Source of the DNA: Acidobacteriota bacterium
Lineage (GTDB): Bacteria; Acidobacteriota; UBA6911
NCBI GenBank assembly: GCA_016929335.1
Contig: JAFGIY010000175.1
Location: 34,288-98,287, forward strand
Reading direction: 5' to 3'
DNA length: 64,000 nucleotides
Shown here: piece after piece, positions 17,820 to 26,052 of the stretch
Numbering within the stretch: the first letter of the stretch is position 1
Layout: each line of letters starts with the position of its first letter
Translations under genes and position numbers: made by a program
The notes under the pieces: generated by a model
Told to the model about the DNA's origin: nothing
The model's input: only the letters and a program-made list of their open reading frames with translations
Databases searched by the model: none

Positions 17820-19069
17820 TGATTTCCTCCTCCCAGAAGGGATTTTAATCGGTCCATAAAGGAAGGGTCCTTCACTGGAGGGTACATAAATCGCCCAGCT
17901 GCTCTAGAAAAAAAACCAACTTCGGGCGGAGGTTGTGTGTATTTAACTTTCAGATGAACTGGGTCGGGATACCCAATTATTGCTATAGCAACTCCGGTAA
18001 TAGCAGCGTTACCGATATCTATGCAGCCGGAAGAACCGGGCATTATTCCTCCGTGCAGATAAAAGCCACTACGCCTTCTCGTATTTCCGCAATGTCTTGC
18101 AGGTACCATATTTATTGGACGCAACGGAGCTCGAGCAGCTCCCCAGTCGCCGTGAAGCGGCAAGCCTGAAGGATCGACGTATTCAGATTCAGCCGCCAAT
18201 TGCATCCTGCGCTGTTCCGCATAGCTAAACGTCACCATGTCCGTTGATTTAAAAGCGTATTCTCCTTCAGGAATTGGACCGTTGTCTGCAACTCCAACAT
18301 AGCGAGCATTGTTCATGTATGAATCATCGGGAGATCCCCCGCAAGACTCGGCATCGGAACGCTTAACGGTATAAGACCTTCCAGATTGGCCAGCAGCGCG
18401 TACAAGCTCAGTCCCGTCTCCATGCATAGCAAAATCTTTGCCGTCAAACTCCGCCTTGATTTTCTTATATATTCTTTTAAGCCCTTTCAGCTTCGGCAGT
18501 CGAGTCCCAAGCTTCTCAGCCTTTTTTTGTAGCACGTTGGAGCAAAATCGCAGCTGCCTTCCTCCAACATTGGTTCCACAGCTTAGTTGCCTTGCCGCGT
18601 CATCCGCTTGGCTTTCATAAGCTGGATCCGAACAAGAAACAAGTGTCCCGGAAGATTCCGCGGTCTGCTGAGCTGGGCTGGCATTTGATTGCTGAACCAC
18701 ATGCATCAATTCGTGTGCTATTAGTTTCCGGCCGGTAGTTGTGTTTGGCCTATACTGTCCGGCACCAAAAACTATGTGACGACCTACGGTGTATGCCAGA
18801 GCTCCTGCATCCAATGCAGATTCCATCGCCTTCGAATCGGCATGTACTCGCACGTTGCTGAAATCAAACCTGAAACGCGGTTCATATAGTCCACGGATTT
18901 CCCCGCTCAATTGCTGGCCAGAGGAGTGCAGCACCTCATAGACAATAGGCGGCACCGTTCCTTCCTGGATCGGATTATTTTTGTCGCAGGATGATCGAGC
19001 TCGCTGTAATACCACATCTGATGCGGGCTTGTGCGCATGCTTTGCAAATCGCACTGTTTGATAGATCAT
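17816..19069 (-). CDS. DUF4157 protein with Tlde1/L,D-transpeptidase-like C-terminus (candidate eCIS cargo)
   Basis: 417 residues. Residues about 55-130 are a DUF4157 domain: VRVHADSKAMESALDAGALA, then FGAGQYRP and IAHELMHVVQQ with HExxH at 119-123 and an acidic third-ligand candidate in YESQADDAARQL. DUF4157 is a recognised marker of eCIS-associated cargo. Residues about 215-370 resemble Tlde1/DUF2778 peptidoglycan-acting effectors: KDFAMHGDG, ADNGPIPEGEY, then GFYLHGGIMPGSSGCIDIG with H339, a GSSGC turn and candidate nucleophile C349. Tlde1 enzymes cut or exchange D-amino acids in peptidoglycan peptides. The gene sits inside the particle operon, overlapping the tube-initiator gene by four bases. 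Delivery and target are inferred. No separate immunity gene is obvious. Confidence 0.75.
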   Translation of the reverse strand: MIYQTVRFAKHAHKPASDVVLQRARSSCDKNNPIQEGTVPPIVYEVLHSSGQQLSGEIRGLYEPRFRFDFSNVRVHADSKAMESALDAGALAYTVGRHIVFGAGQYRPNTTTGRKLIAHELMHVVQQSNASPAQQTAESSGTLVSCSDPAYESQADDAARQLSCGTNVGGRQLRFCSNVLQKKAEKLGTRLPKLKGLKRIYKKIKAEFDGKDFAMHGDGTELVRAAGQSGRSYTVKRSDAESCGGSPDDSYMNNARYVGVADNGPIPEGEYAFKSTDMVTFSYAEQRRMQLAAESEYVDPSGLPLHGDWGAARAPLRPINMVPARHCGNTRRRSGFYLHGGIMPGSSGCIDIGNAAITGVAIAIIGYPDPVHLKVKYTQPPPEVGFFSRAAGRFMYPPVKDPSFMDRLKSLLGGGNQ

Positions 19070-19094
19070 CTTGAACTCCCGCGACCGTGTGCCG

Positions 19095-20372
19095 TTATTT
19101 TTCTCTCAACCACCCTATCAGGGCACCAACTCCAGCGCCGAGAAGTGCACCTGCACCGGCTCCTATAGCCAAGCCTAAAGGTCCGAAGATGCCGCCTATT
19201 GCCGCACCTGTCAGCAACCCTATCCCTCCTCCCGTTAAGCCTCCCTTCCCAGGGCCGCTAAACAAATATGGCAGGACATCTTTGGCACCATGGCCGAGAG
19301 AACAAAAGAAATGCAGGTTGCATGTCTTATCGGGATTTTGTTTCTCCACCGGTGAAACGAGATCGTAGCTGTCTGCCAGGAATTTACCGGCTGTGTCGAA
19401 ACAAACCTGATCGCCCGGGGGACATTCCATGTAGCGCTTTCGTGGCGGCACTTCGCGGTAGCATATCTGTCCCCTATGAAACAATCCCGTGATACCTGTG
19501 TCGAGACAATACTTGCCGGCATTGACTGCCAGGTCATAGTCGATTTTGTTTTTGCTGACGATAGCGTTCCCTCGGGGAACGCCGGAACTCATGCGTTGGA
19601 TTACAGGCGAATGACGTGCTTCGACAGGCATACAGGCAGGCGCAGTAGGCATAGCGCTTTCCAATGCATGCTTCGCCGTCGTCGCGACGCTCTCCGCCTC
19701 CTGTTCGCAACTATCGCACTCTCGGCTGACCGACAAGCTCGCGTTTGGCGGAGAAATGAATTCTCCTTGCTGCACGGTATGAGCAAGCTCGTGCGCCAGC
19801 AATCGTCTGCCCTCCGATGCATCAGGAGCGTAACGTCCCGCACCGAAAACGATATCCGATCCCACTGTATATGCCAAAGCGCCTAGCTTCCACGCCGATT
19901 CCGCGGCTTTATGGTCGGTATGGATGCGAACCAGACCAAAATCCTGCCTGAAAAAACGCTCCATGCGTTTACGAATTTCCTCTCCCAATGGCTCGCCGCG
20001 AGAGTTTAGAACCTCGTGGACTAGGAGTGGAATTTCAGACCGATTGTTATCGGTTGCGGATTCAGTATGAATTCCCAAGGTCCGCTTGGCTTGCACATGC
20101 GCCGGGCAGATGTTGCAGACGCCTCCGAATGGGCAGCGAGTCGGGATTAATCCCAGCGAGCAATCAGTTGCGGTTTCCGTTTCGGAGACTACAGGGATGC
20201 TGCTGAAGTCGTGTGAGATTTCATGTTTAGTCAATAGCTCAGCTTCATTTGTGAGAGACCGCTCAATAGCCTGAGATGTGAATGGAAAAACGTGATCTGT
20301 CGAAGAATTTTTGTGCGCGGGCGAAAAGGCCGCCGAATGTTTTCTCGGATCAATTGTGGCTGTGGTCTTCAT
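19095..20372 (-). CDS. DUF4157 protein with C-terminal glycine-zipper segment (candidate eCIS cargo)
   Basis: 425 residues. Residues about 112-202 form a DUF4157 domain closely related to that of the next gene (LVRIHTDHKAAESAWKLGAL, then LLAHELAHTVQQ with HExxH at 194-198; CEQEAESVA supplies a third-ligand candidate). Residues 376-421 are a long Gly/Ala/Leu-rich hydrophobic run (GGLTGGGIGLLTGAAIGG, then ALLGAGVGALIGWLREK), a glycine-zipper pattern seen in membrane-inserting and pore-forming proteins. The middle is Cys-rich (about ten Cys between 71 and 360). It is likely a second payload with a membrane-active tail, but this is inference. It overlaps the small upstream gene by four bases. Confidence 0.7.
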   Translation of the reverse strand: MKTTATIDPRKHSAAFSPAHKNSSTDHVFPFTSQAIERSLTNEAELLTKHEISHDFSSIPVVSETETATDCSLGLIPTRCPFGGVCNICPAHVQAKRTLGIHTESATDNNRSEIPLLVHEVLNSRGEPLGEEIRKRMERFFRQDFGLVRIHTDHKAAESAWKLGALAYTVGSDIVFGAGRYAPDASEGRRLLAHELAHTVQQGEFISPPNASLSVSRECDSCEQEAESVATTAKHALESAMPTAPACMPVEARHSPVIQRMSSGVPRGNAIVSKNKIDYDLAVNAGKYCLDTGITGLFHRGQICYREVPPRKRYMECPPGDQVCFDTAGKFLADSYDLVSPVEKQNPDKTCNLHFFCSLGHGAKDVLPYLFSGPGKGGLTGGGIGLLTGAAIGGIFGPLGLAIGAGAGALLGAGVGALIGWLREK

Positions 20373-20713
20373 GGGTTCATATTACCTTCGTCTGATCCAA
20401 GCGCTTTGCTTCGCTGCAATGCCTCGTAAACGCTTCGCGCAATATTCCGACCGATTGACCTGGCGTTGGAATTGGCACCAATCCGGATGGATGCCGCATC
20501 TATCTCTGAGTATTCTCCGTCCTTTCTGAGTGTCGCCGCGATGCTGCGCTCGGATAGCCGTCTCCCCAATTCCTCCTGCAAAGCGTCCCCAACATGATGG
20601 CGGTCAATCGGCGAAAAGCCGTGCAACACGAGCTCGTCGATTTGCAGCGTAATCGAATTGCAGCTGGCTTTGTTATTGCGCACTCCGCTTCCAGAGTCCC
20701 TGCTCACACCCAC
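20369..20713 (-). CDS. Small conserved-type eCIS protein, possible cargo adaptor
   Basis: 114 residues, GTG start overlapping the ATPase stop by ten bases. The segment ITLQIDELVLHGFSPIDRHH followed by a helical stretch (ALQEELGRRLSER) and a C-terminal helix is of a kind I associate with small proteins next to DUF4157 genes in eCIS clusters, but no function is known to me. It contains no signal peptide, membrane segment or catalytic motif. Its location between the AAA+ ATPase and two candidate cargo genes, with overlaps on both sides, suggests a chaperone or loading adaptor. That role is inference. Confidence 0.6.
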   Translation of the reverse strand: MGVSRDSGSGVRNNKASCNSITLQIDELVLHGFSPIDRHHVGDALQEELGRRLSERSIAATLRKDGEYSEIDAASIRIGANSNARSIGRNIARSVYEALQRSKALGSDEGNMNP

Positions 20714-22689
20714 CCCCGGGGTTCGGAATCGATTAACGGCTTTTCCAGTTTGGCATACTCGATGCGGGTCGCTTCAAGGAGATGCGACATCTGAACGGCC
20801 GTCTGGTTTTGCGCGGCAAAAAAGGCGGCATTCATCGCGATATTATGAATGCCGCCGCCGGCAATGTTCAATCGGGCAAGCTTTTCAAAATCCAGGTTCC
20901 CGACCGGCGTCTTCTCCGGAAAAACGCAGCGCCAGATCTCGGCGCGGGAGGCGGCATCCGGAAATGGAAACTGGACCACGAAACGAATCCGGCGCAAAAA
21001 AGCGGAATCCAGTGCATTCTTCATGTTCGTTGTCAGAATGGCGAGCCCGCGGTACGCCTCCATGCGCTGCAGCAGGTAGCTGACCTCGATGTTTGCATAA
21101 CGGTCATGACTGTCTTTGACTTCACTGCGCTTGCCGAACAGCGCATCCGCTTCATCGAAAAGCAGGATGGCCCCTCCGTCCTCTGCAGCGTCAAACACGC
21201 GCCGCAGGTTTTTCTCGGTCTCTCCGATGTATTTGCTGACGACCTGGCTCAAATCAATTCGAAAAAGATCCAGTTGAAGATCGATGGCGAGAACTTCCGC
21301 AGCCATTGTTTTTCCCGTTCCGCTCTCTCCGGAGAACAACGCGCTGATACCCAGGCCGCGATTCGATTTGGCGGCAAATCCCCATTCCTGGTACACACGC
21401 ACGCGCTGCCGCAGGTGAATGGCGATGTTTTTAAGAACGCCGATTTGCGCAGGCGGCAGCACAAGATCGTCCCAGGTTCCGGCCGGCTCGATACGCATGG
21501 CCAGTTCGTCCAGCCGACCGCGCGCACGGCTGCGGCAGGCTGCCCATAATGCCTTTTGGTAAATCTCTTCCTGAGAATCCTTGCCGCTTCTGTTAGTGCT
21601 CATTGACGCCTCGGCCGCAGCCGCTCTGATGCTCGATGAATCCAGATTGAACTGACCCGTCAGATTATCGAGACCTGCCGGCCCAATGCGGCCTGTATCC
21701 GCTGCTTCTTCCCACACCGCGTGCTGTTCCGGCTGAGTCGGCCTCTTCACTTCGAGACTCAACATGGTTGCGATGCCGTAATCTCCATGCGCCGGGGTGG
21801 AAATGATGATGATACCTGCCTGCTCCGCCAGACCGCCGGCGAGCGCAGTCCGGGTCAGGTCCGGGCTTTCAAATTCATCGAATTCAAGCAGCAAAGCCGC
21901 GCCTGTTAATGCAGCTTCGCGGGCGCACAGCCTGATCAGGGTATCCAGTTCCGCCGGATTCGATGGTATGGATTGCATCGAGACGGCGTAGAGTCCGAGC
22001 GACAGCCGCCCGCACACGGCAGCTGCAATATTCCGCTTGCTGCTCTTTTCTTTCCCGGAGAGCTGGATTACGGCAGCATGCGGCGGTTTCGGCAATGAAG
22101 AAGCTTTCACGATCGCATCCACAATCGCTTCATGAGAAGCAGGCAGCGATCCTTCCGGTTTGCAGGGCTTCAAAATTCTCCAGAGCCGTTCGTCCAGGTG
22201 CCCGACGCCGGTGAGATAGTGGAGAATGCATTCGTCAATCCTGAGAGAACAGGCCGTCAGCGAGGGATTCTTATCGGCCTCGATAAGGCGCCAGTAGCGA
22301 AGGGGCGCCGCGGGACTCAAAGCGCTCCAGTGGGCATCCGGGAGCAAAGACAGAGCCAGGCTGAAGCTGGGAAAGCGGTGTCTGGCATCCGCCTGAAGGC
22401 GGGCGCAGAGAGCGGCAATGGAGGAATCGAGCTCAACTCCGGCGCAGAGTACAAGAATCCTGCGTTCGAACGAAGAGAGATGGAAAAGGCGAGAGAGAGT
22501 CACCAGCGCAGGCGGACGATCGTCTTTGCCGATTTCAGCGGACGCAGAGACGCCCGGTTCAATTTTTGCCGGCAACTCAAGCCCCAGCTGCTCACAACGC
22601 GTGCGCAGCAGGTCCCGGATTTCACGCAACGCAGCTGCGAGATAAACCTGATTTCTTTCGGTCCAGAGACTCTTCGTTTCGCTGCTCAT
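20704..22689 (-). CDS. eCIS-associated AAA+ ATPase (Afp15-like)
   Basis: 661 residues. The C-terminal AAA+ module has Walker A GESGTGKT at 454-461, Walker B AILLFDEADALFGKR around 507-521, a sensor-like AILTTNMKNALDSAFLRRI and an arginine-finger region. The N-terminal 350 residues hold a degenerate second nucleotide-binding-like fold (LSGKEKSSKRNIAAAV, then ALLLEFDEFESPDL) that lacks a complete P-loop GKT. This two-part form is typical of the ATPase present in nearly all eCIS operons (Afp15/Pvc15). Its role is thought to be assembly or cargo loading and not sheath recycling as done by ClpV. It starts 7 bases after the Pvc16-like gene. Confidence 0.88.
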   Translation of the reverse strand: MSSETKSLWTERNQVYLAAALREIRDLLRTRCEQLGLELPAKIEPGVSASAEIGKDDRPPALVTLSRLFHLSSFERRILVLCAGVELDSSIAALCARLQADARHRFPSFSLALSLLPDAHWSALSPAAPLRYWRLIEADKNPSLTACSLRIDECILHYLTGVGHLDERLWRILKPCKPEGSLPASHEAIVDAIVKASSLPKPPHAAVIQLSGKEKSSKRNIAAAVCGRLSLGLYAVSMQSIPSNPAELDTLIRLCAREAALTGAALLLEFDEFESPDLTRTALAGGLAEQAGIIIISTPAHGDYGIATMLSLEVKRPTQPEQHAVWEEAADTGRIGPAGLDNLTGQFNLDSSSIRAAAAEASMSTNRSGKDSQEEIYQKALWAACRSRARGRLDELAMRIEPAGTWDDLVLPPAQIGVLKNIAIHLRQRVRVYQEWGFAAKSNRGLGISALFSGESGTGKTMAAEVLAIDLQLDLFRIDLSQVVSKYIGETEKNLRRVFDAAEDGGAILLFDEADALFGKRSEVKDSHDRYANIEVSYLLQRMEAYRGLAILTTNMKNALDSAFLRRIRFVVQFPFPDAASRAEIWRCVFPEKTPVGNLDFEKLARLNIAGGGIHNIAMNAAFFAAQNQTAVQMSHLLEATRIEYAKLEKPLIDSEPRGWV

Positions 22690-22696
22690 TTCATAC

Positions 22697-24004
22697 TCAT
22701 GGAATCGTTTTCCTTGCGTCCGCTCGAAAGCCGGGCGGCTCTTTGGTTCGATCTATGAAAGGACTCTCCACTTCATCCACTCTCAAGCGAAATAAATATT
22801 GCTCGCCGGATTTGATCCGGTCCGGCAGCTTCTCTTCGAACTCAAGCTGATCGGTCGCGGTCGCGAAAGGTTTGGCGGTTATTTCCCAATCGCCGATGAT
22901 GAGAGTGGCACGCTGTCCCGGGTTCACTTTCGGAGAGCAGTTCACAATCGCGCGAAGCTTCCCTCCCGGCATGCTCAACGCTACGCCGTCAATCTTTGGT
23001 GCGAGCGCAAATATCAACCGGTTGGTTGTTCGCTCGAACGCTTCGCCGGGTTTCCGGATGCGCACTGTGACGGAGTACGGCCCGATCGACCATGCATCCT
23101 TGGGCGGGAGCGCGGGATTCGATGCATTGTGGGCGTCCGTCAACTTGACCGAGATTTTGTTCGCCGTATGGCTTTGCATGATGCTTGCAGCCAGTCGTCG
23201 ATCATCGTGCAAGCTTACGAAGTCCACTCCGGGATTGGCGCCGTCCAAGTGATGCCCCTCGATGTCCATCGCAACAGATAGTGTCGCGCTGATTTCCTGA
23301 TCAGGGAATCCAACCTTAACAAGCAAGGGAACTGAAAGAATCAGGTTCGGTTCAACGGTTGGTCCGCGGTCGTTCTCTCCAATCGTCAGGACAGGAAGAA
23401 CTCTTCGGCTTGGCCCTTCGGCCTCAATCAGCAGGACGGAAACCAGAAAGGCCATCGTCGGCCGATAGGGAGTCTGGAAAGCGGACCATAATTTTGAAAG
23501 CTCCTCCGCACTTTGCTCCTGCGTAATTATCCTCACTATTTCCATCTGTCCGGAAAGGCCGGATGCGGCAATATTCTTGAGAAACGGATCCGCGCCGGCG
23601 GTCCATTTAGTCTCCATTGTGCTGATGTCGTGTTTGCTGAATATCGGGCGGTCATGCAACAGGTGCGATGCCTGTCCAAGCATGATTTCCGCCTGGCTCC
23701 CGTTCCTGGAGTAAGCTGTTATCAGGTAATGAAGATCAACAGCAAGGACAGGACGCCGGGTCTGGTCGCCGTCGCCGGTTCGCGTGGGAAGATCCGCATT
23801 TCGCAAAGCGGCGTTTGGCGTTATCTGGTACAGGAACACATTCAGCTGGTTTGTTGCAAGGGTGGATGCCTTAATGAGATCCGGCGCCACGCTGGTTACA
23901 TCGTAATTTCCGACAACATTTTGAATCGAGGGCAGAGACAGGCCGGTATGCAGAACGTCCTTTATGCATTCCGTCACGGCTGCAAAGGCCAGCGCGTTGC
24001 TCAT
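22697..24004 (-). CDS. Pvc16/DUF4255 family tail-terminator protein
   Basis: 435 residues. The N-terminal about 190 residues (FAAVTECIKDVLHTGL, then LNVFLYQITPNAALRNADLP and LDLHYLITAY-type segment VDLHYLITAYSRNG) define DUF4255, the Pvc16/Afp16 family. These proteins form the hexameric cap that ends tube and sheath polymerisation and fixes particle length. The C-terminal half contains two Ig-like beta domains (VGFPDQEISATLSVAMDIEG; PYSVTVRIRKPGEAFERTTN), an extension seen in several eCIS caps. It overlaps the upstream gene by four bases. Confidence 0.87.
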   Translation of the reverse strand: MSNALAFAAVTECIKDVLHTGLSLPSIQNVVGNYDVTSVAPDLIKASTLATNQLNVFLYQITPNAALRNADLPTRTGDGDQTRRPVLAVDLHYLITAYSRNGSQAEIMLGQASHLLHDRPIFSKHDISTMETKWTAGADPFLKNIAASGLSGQMEIVRIITQEQSAEELSKLWSAFQTPYRPTMAFLVSVLLIEAEGPSRRVLPVLTIGENDRGPTVEPNLILSVPLLVKVGFPDQEISATLSVAMDIEGHHLDGANPGVDFVSLHDDRRLAASIMQSHTANKISVKLTDAHNASNPALPPKDAWSIGPYSVTVRIRKPGEAFERTTNRLIFALAPKIDGVALSMPGGKLRAIVNCSPKVNPGQRATLIIGDWEITAKPFATATDQLEFEEKLPDRIKSGEQYLFRLRVDEVESPFIDRTKEPPGFRADARKTIP

Positions 24005-24783
24005 TGGGCCCCTTTCTCCCGCCGCTTCAAGTACTCAGCCAGAGTCAACTGCGGCGGATAATCGGCCTGACGTTTCTTCTCGGGCTCGTTGCCCGGCATG
24101 ATCACAGCGCGGACTTCTATTCTTCCGATATGTACCGTCACCGATGGCGATTGAAGCGCCTGCTGCTCTATAGACGGTTGATTCATATTGCCGCCGCCGG
24201 TTCCCGCTCTCAACCCGCCCTGCTCAGGTTGCCGGAGGCGGATTTCGGCGGGCATGATGTTGCGTCCTGCCTGATCCATTGCCTCCTGCCGGTCGGTGGA
24301 TTTACGTCTTTCGAGCACTTGAGGAAACCCCGGCACGGATTTGGAAGGGACGGTTGTTTCGGTACTTCGCTTCTGAGCGATTGGTTCAGAGGTTGAAGCT
24401 CCATTACTCAATCGCAGGCTTTCGGAATCTTCATCATCTCTCTGTCCTCTCGCGGATACTTTCCTGATGGGCGGTGGACGCAGGCTGAGCGTGGGTTCAG
24501 TCAGATCGGATGAGATGTAGGGAGGCAATGGCGCCTGGCGGCCCGAAATGCTCTCAACTTTTCTCGTGATGGATGCAGACTGAAGATTCTTCCGAAACTC
24601 GGGATTGACATTCAAGGCAGGAGGCACGCCAGGACGCGGCTGTTTCTCATCCGCGCCGAAGCTCATGGAATTAAAGGAGGGAACATCGGCGTTCGGCTCA
24701 AAGCGCGAGGGGAGCAAAGGTTGAATCACATCGGACAATCCAAAACTGCGGGCAATCAGCCGTGAGAGTGAATCTCTCCTCAT
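24001..24783 (-). CDS. Hypothetical Pro-rich eCIS protein
   Basis: 260 residues from the ATG at 24783, which overlaps the preceding stop in an ATGA arrangement; a longer reading frame exists upstream but lies within the previous gene. Most of the chain is Pro/Ser/Arg/Gln-rich and looks disordered. The last about 50 residues (SPSVTVHIGRIEVRAVIMPG, then LTLAEYLKRREKG) are the only region that looks folded and are of a kind I associate with proteins encoded beside the DUF4255 cap in eCIS operons. Function is unknown. A linker or assembly factor is possible. I see no coiled coil long enough for a tape measure. Confidence 0.65.
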   Translation of the reverse strand: MRRDSLSRLIARSFGLSDVIQPLLPSRFEPNADVPSFNSMSFGADEKQPRPGVPPALNVNPEFRKNLQSASITRKVESISGRQAPLPPYISSDLTEPTLSLRPPPIRKVSARGQRDDEDSESLRLSNGASTSEPIAQKRSTETTVPSKSVPGFPQVLERRKSTDRQEAMDQAGRNIMPAEIRLRQPEQGGLRAGTGGGNMNQPSIEQQALQSPSVTVHIGRIEVRAVIMPGNEPEKKRQADYPPQLTLAEYLKRREKGAQ

Positions 24784-25508
24784 TGGACTCTCTCCAGGTA
24801 AAATCGACGGCGACCCGGGGGCATGGCCAGTATGTCCCGCTCGCTCCAGCCGTAATTCGAAGCCAGGACGTGCACCTCCTCCAGCAGGCGCCGGGCCAGG
24901 ACAGTCAATTCGCTGTAAAAGTATGAAGCAATGTCGAACAGGACCTGCCACGAGCGAGCGCACGCCGGACAATGCACATCGATAAGAATATCAGCCGGAT
25001 TTTCTGCTTCGTCCAGATAGTCCGCCAGTCGAGAGATAACCGGCATCGGGATTTCATCCACGGGCATTGCCGTTCCGGCAAGCCTTGCGTCGCGAATACA
25101 GCGTTTCGCCAGCGCCAAACGGGCTCGGGGCAAATCATTTGCTGAGCCGGCGGCAGCCAGATCGGCGCTCGACGGTCGCCGAAGGTGAAACAGGAATTCT
25201 CCGATAGCGGCCTCATGAGCTTCCAATGGAAGTGCCAGTTTTTCCCTGATTTCACGAATCTCCAAAGGAAATTCCAGTTCCTGATTGCAGCCGGGGCATA
25301 CAACAAACGTGTTGAGCCGCGGACCCAGAGTCTGCTCGCGCAGGTCGAGCAGCATCAAATCTCTCTCAACCACAGGAATGGCCGCAAGTTCATCGTCACT
25401 CGACTCTGCTTTCGCAAACCGGGCCAGTATGAGCGCCTTCTCCAATGGAAGGCGGCCATGACCCTGTTCCCAGACGGACAGGATGTCGCAAGACGAAAGG
25501 GGATTCAT
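24780..25508 (-). CDS. Zinc-ribbon T4 gp26-type baseplate-associated protein
   Basis: 242 residues. The opening (LSVWEQGHGRLPLEKALILA) is typical of the proteins that follow the tube gene in eCIS and resembles the T4 baseplate-protein family. Two CxxC pairs, FVVCPGCNQELEFPL near residue 70 and DVHCPACARSWQVLFD near 185, should bind one zinc. The C-terminus (ARRLLEEVHVLASNYGWSER, then MPPGRRRFYLERVQ) is helical. It begins 5 bases after the tube stop codon. A chaperone or hub role is known for T4 counterparts; here it is inferred. Confidence 0.7.
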   Translation of the reverse strand: MNPLSSCDILSVWEQGHGRLPLEKALILARFAKAESSDDELAAIPVVERDLMLLDLREQTLGPRLNTFVVCPGCNQELEFPLEIREIREKLALPLEAHEAAIGEFLFHLRRPSSADLAAAGSANDLPRARLALAKRCIRDARLAGTAMPVDEIPMPVISRLADYLDEAENPADILIDVHCPACARSWQVLFDIASYFYSELTVLARRLLEEVHVLASNYGWSERDILAMPPGRRRFYLERVQ

Positions 25509-25512
25509 AGGG

Positions 25513-26040
25513 CTATCCGGCAGGTTCGGTGAAACTCGGCTCTGTTGGTTCGGTCACCTCGTAATCACGCTCCCAACCCTCGTTTTCCAGTTTGATTTGC
25601 TGGATGGCAACCGCGTTTGCATTGGCGTCGAGATCCGGCAACGCCTGAAACTCGGACACCCAGCATCGGAAGACATTGTAGGCAATGGCCCTTTGTCCCG
25701 CTTCGTTGTACATCTCAATGGTAATGTTCTTGCGGAAATCCTTGAGCGATACTTCGGAACCCAACCCGGAACCGAAATTCCAGACTTTGTTGGCCCACTG
25801 CTCGAACTCCCGGTCATGGGTTACGCCCCGTTCAAGCGTGATAGGCTCATACTCTGTTCGTCCGGGCGACTTGCGGCTGGTGCTGGGATCTCCTCCTTCC
25901 CGGTGCTTGACAACCTCGGTAGTGCGCTTGAGTCCGGTGACTTTGCTGATTCCGGCAACGTACCGCCCATCCCATTTCACTCTGAACTTGAAATTCTTGT
26001 AAGGATCAAAGCGCTGGGGATTCACAGTGAACTGCGCCAT
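25513..26040 (-). CDS. Contractile tail inner tube protein (gp19/Pvc1-like)
   Basis: 175 residues. The sequence starts MAQFTVNPQRFDPYKNFKFR and includes VKWDGRYVAGISKVTGLKRT, GRTEYEPITLERGVTHDREF and NEGWERDYEV, the standard signature of T4 gp19-like tube proteins in eCIS. It polymerises into the hexameric inner tube that is driven through the target envelope. The short C-terminal tail is acidic and Pro-rich. It is the only tube gene in the operon; Afp/PVC have two or three, so the tube here is probably homopolymeric. It begins 12 bases after the sheath stop. Confidence 0.93.
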   Translation of the reverse strand: MAQFTVNPQRFDPYKNFKFRVKWDGRYVAGISKVTGLKRTTEVVKHREGGDPSTSRKSPGRTEYEPITLERGVTHDREFEQWANKVWNFGSGLGSEVSLKDFRKNITIEMYNEAGQRAIAYNVFRCWVSEFQALPDLDANANAVAIQQIKLENEGWERDYEVTEPTEPSFTEPAG

Positions 26041-26052
26041 GGCTTCCTCCTG

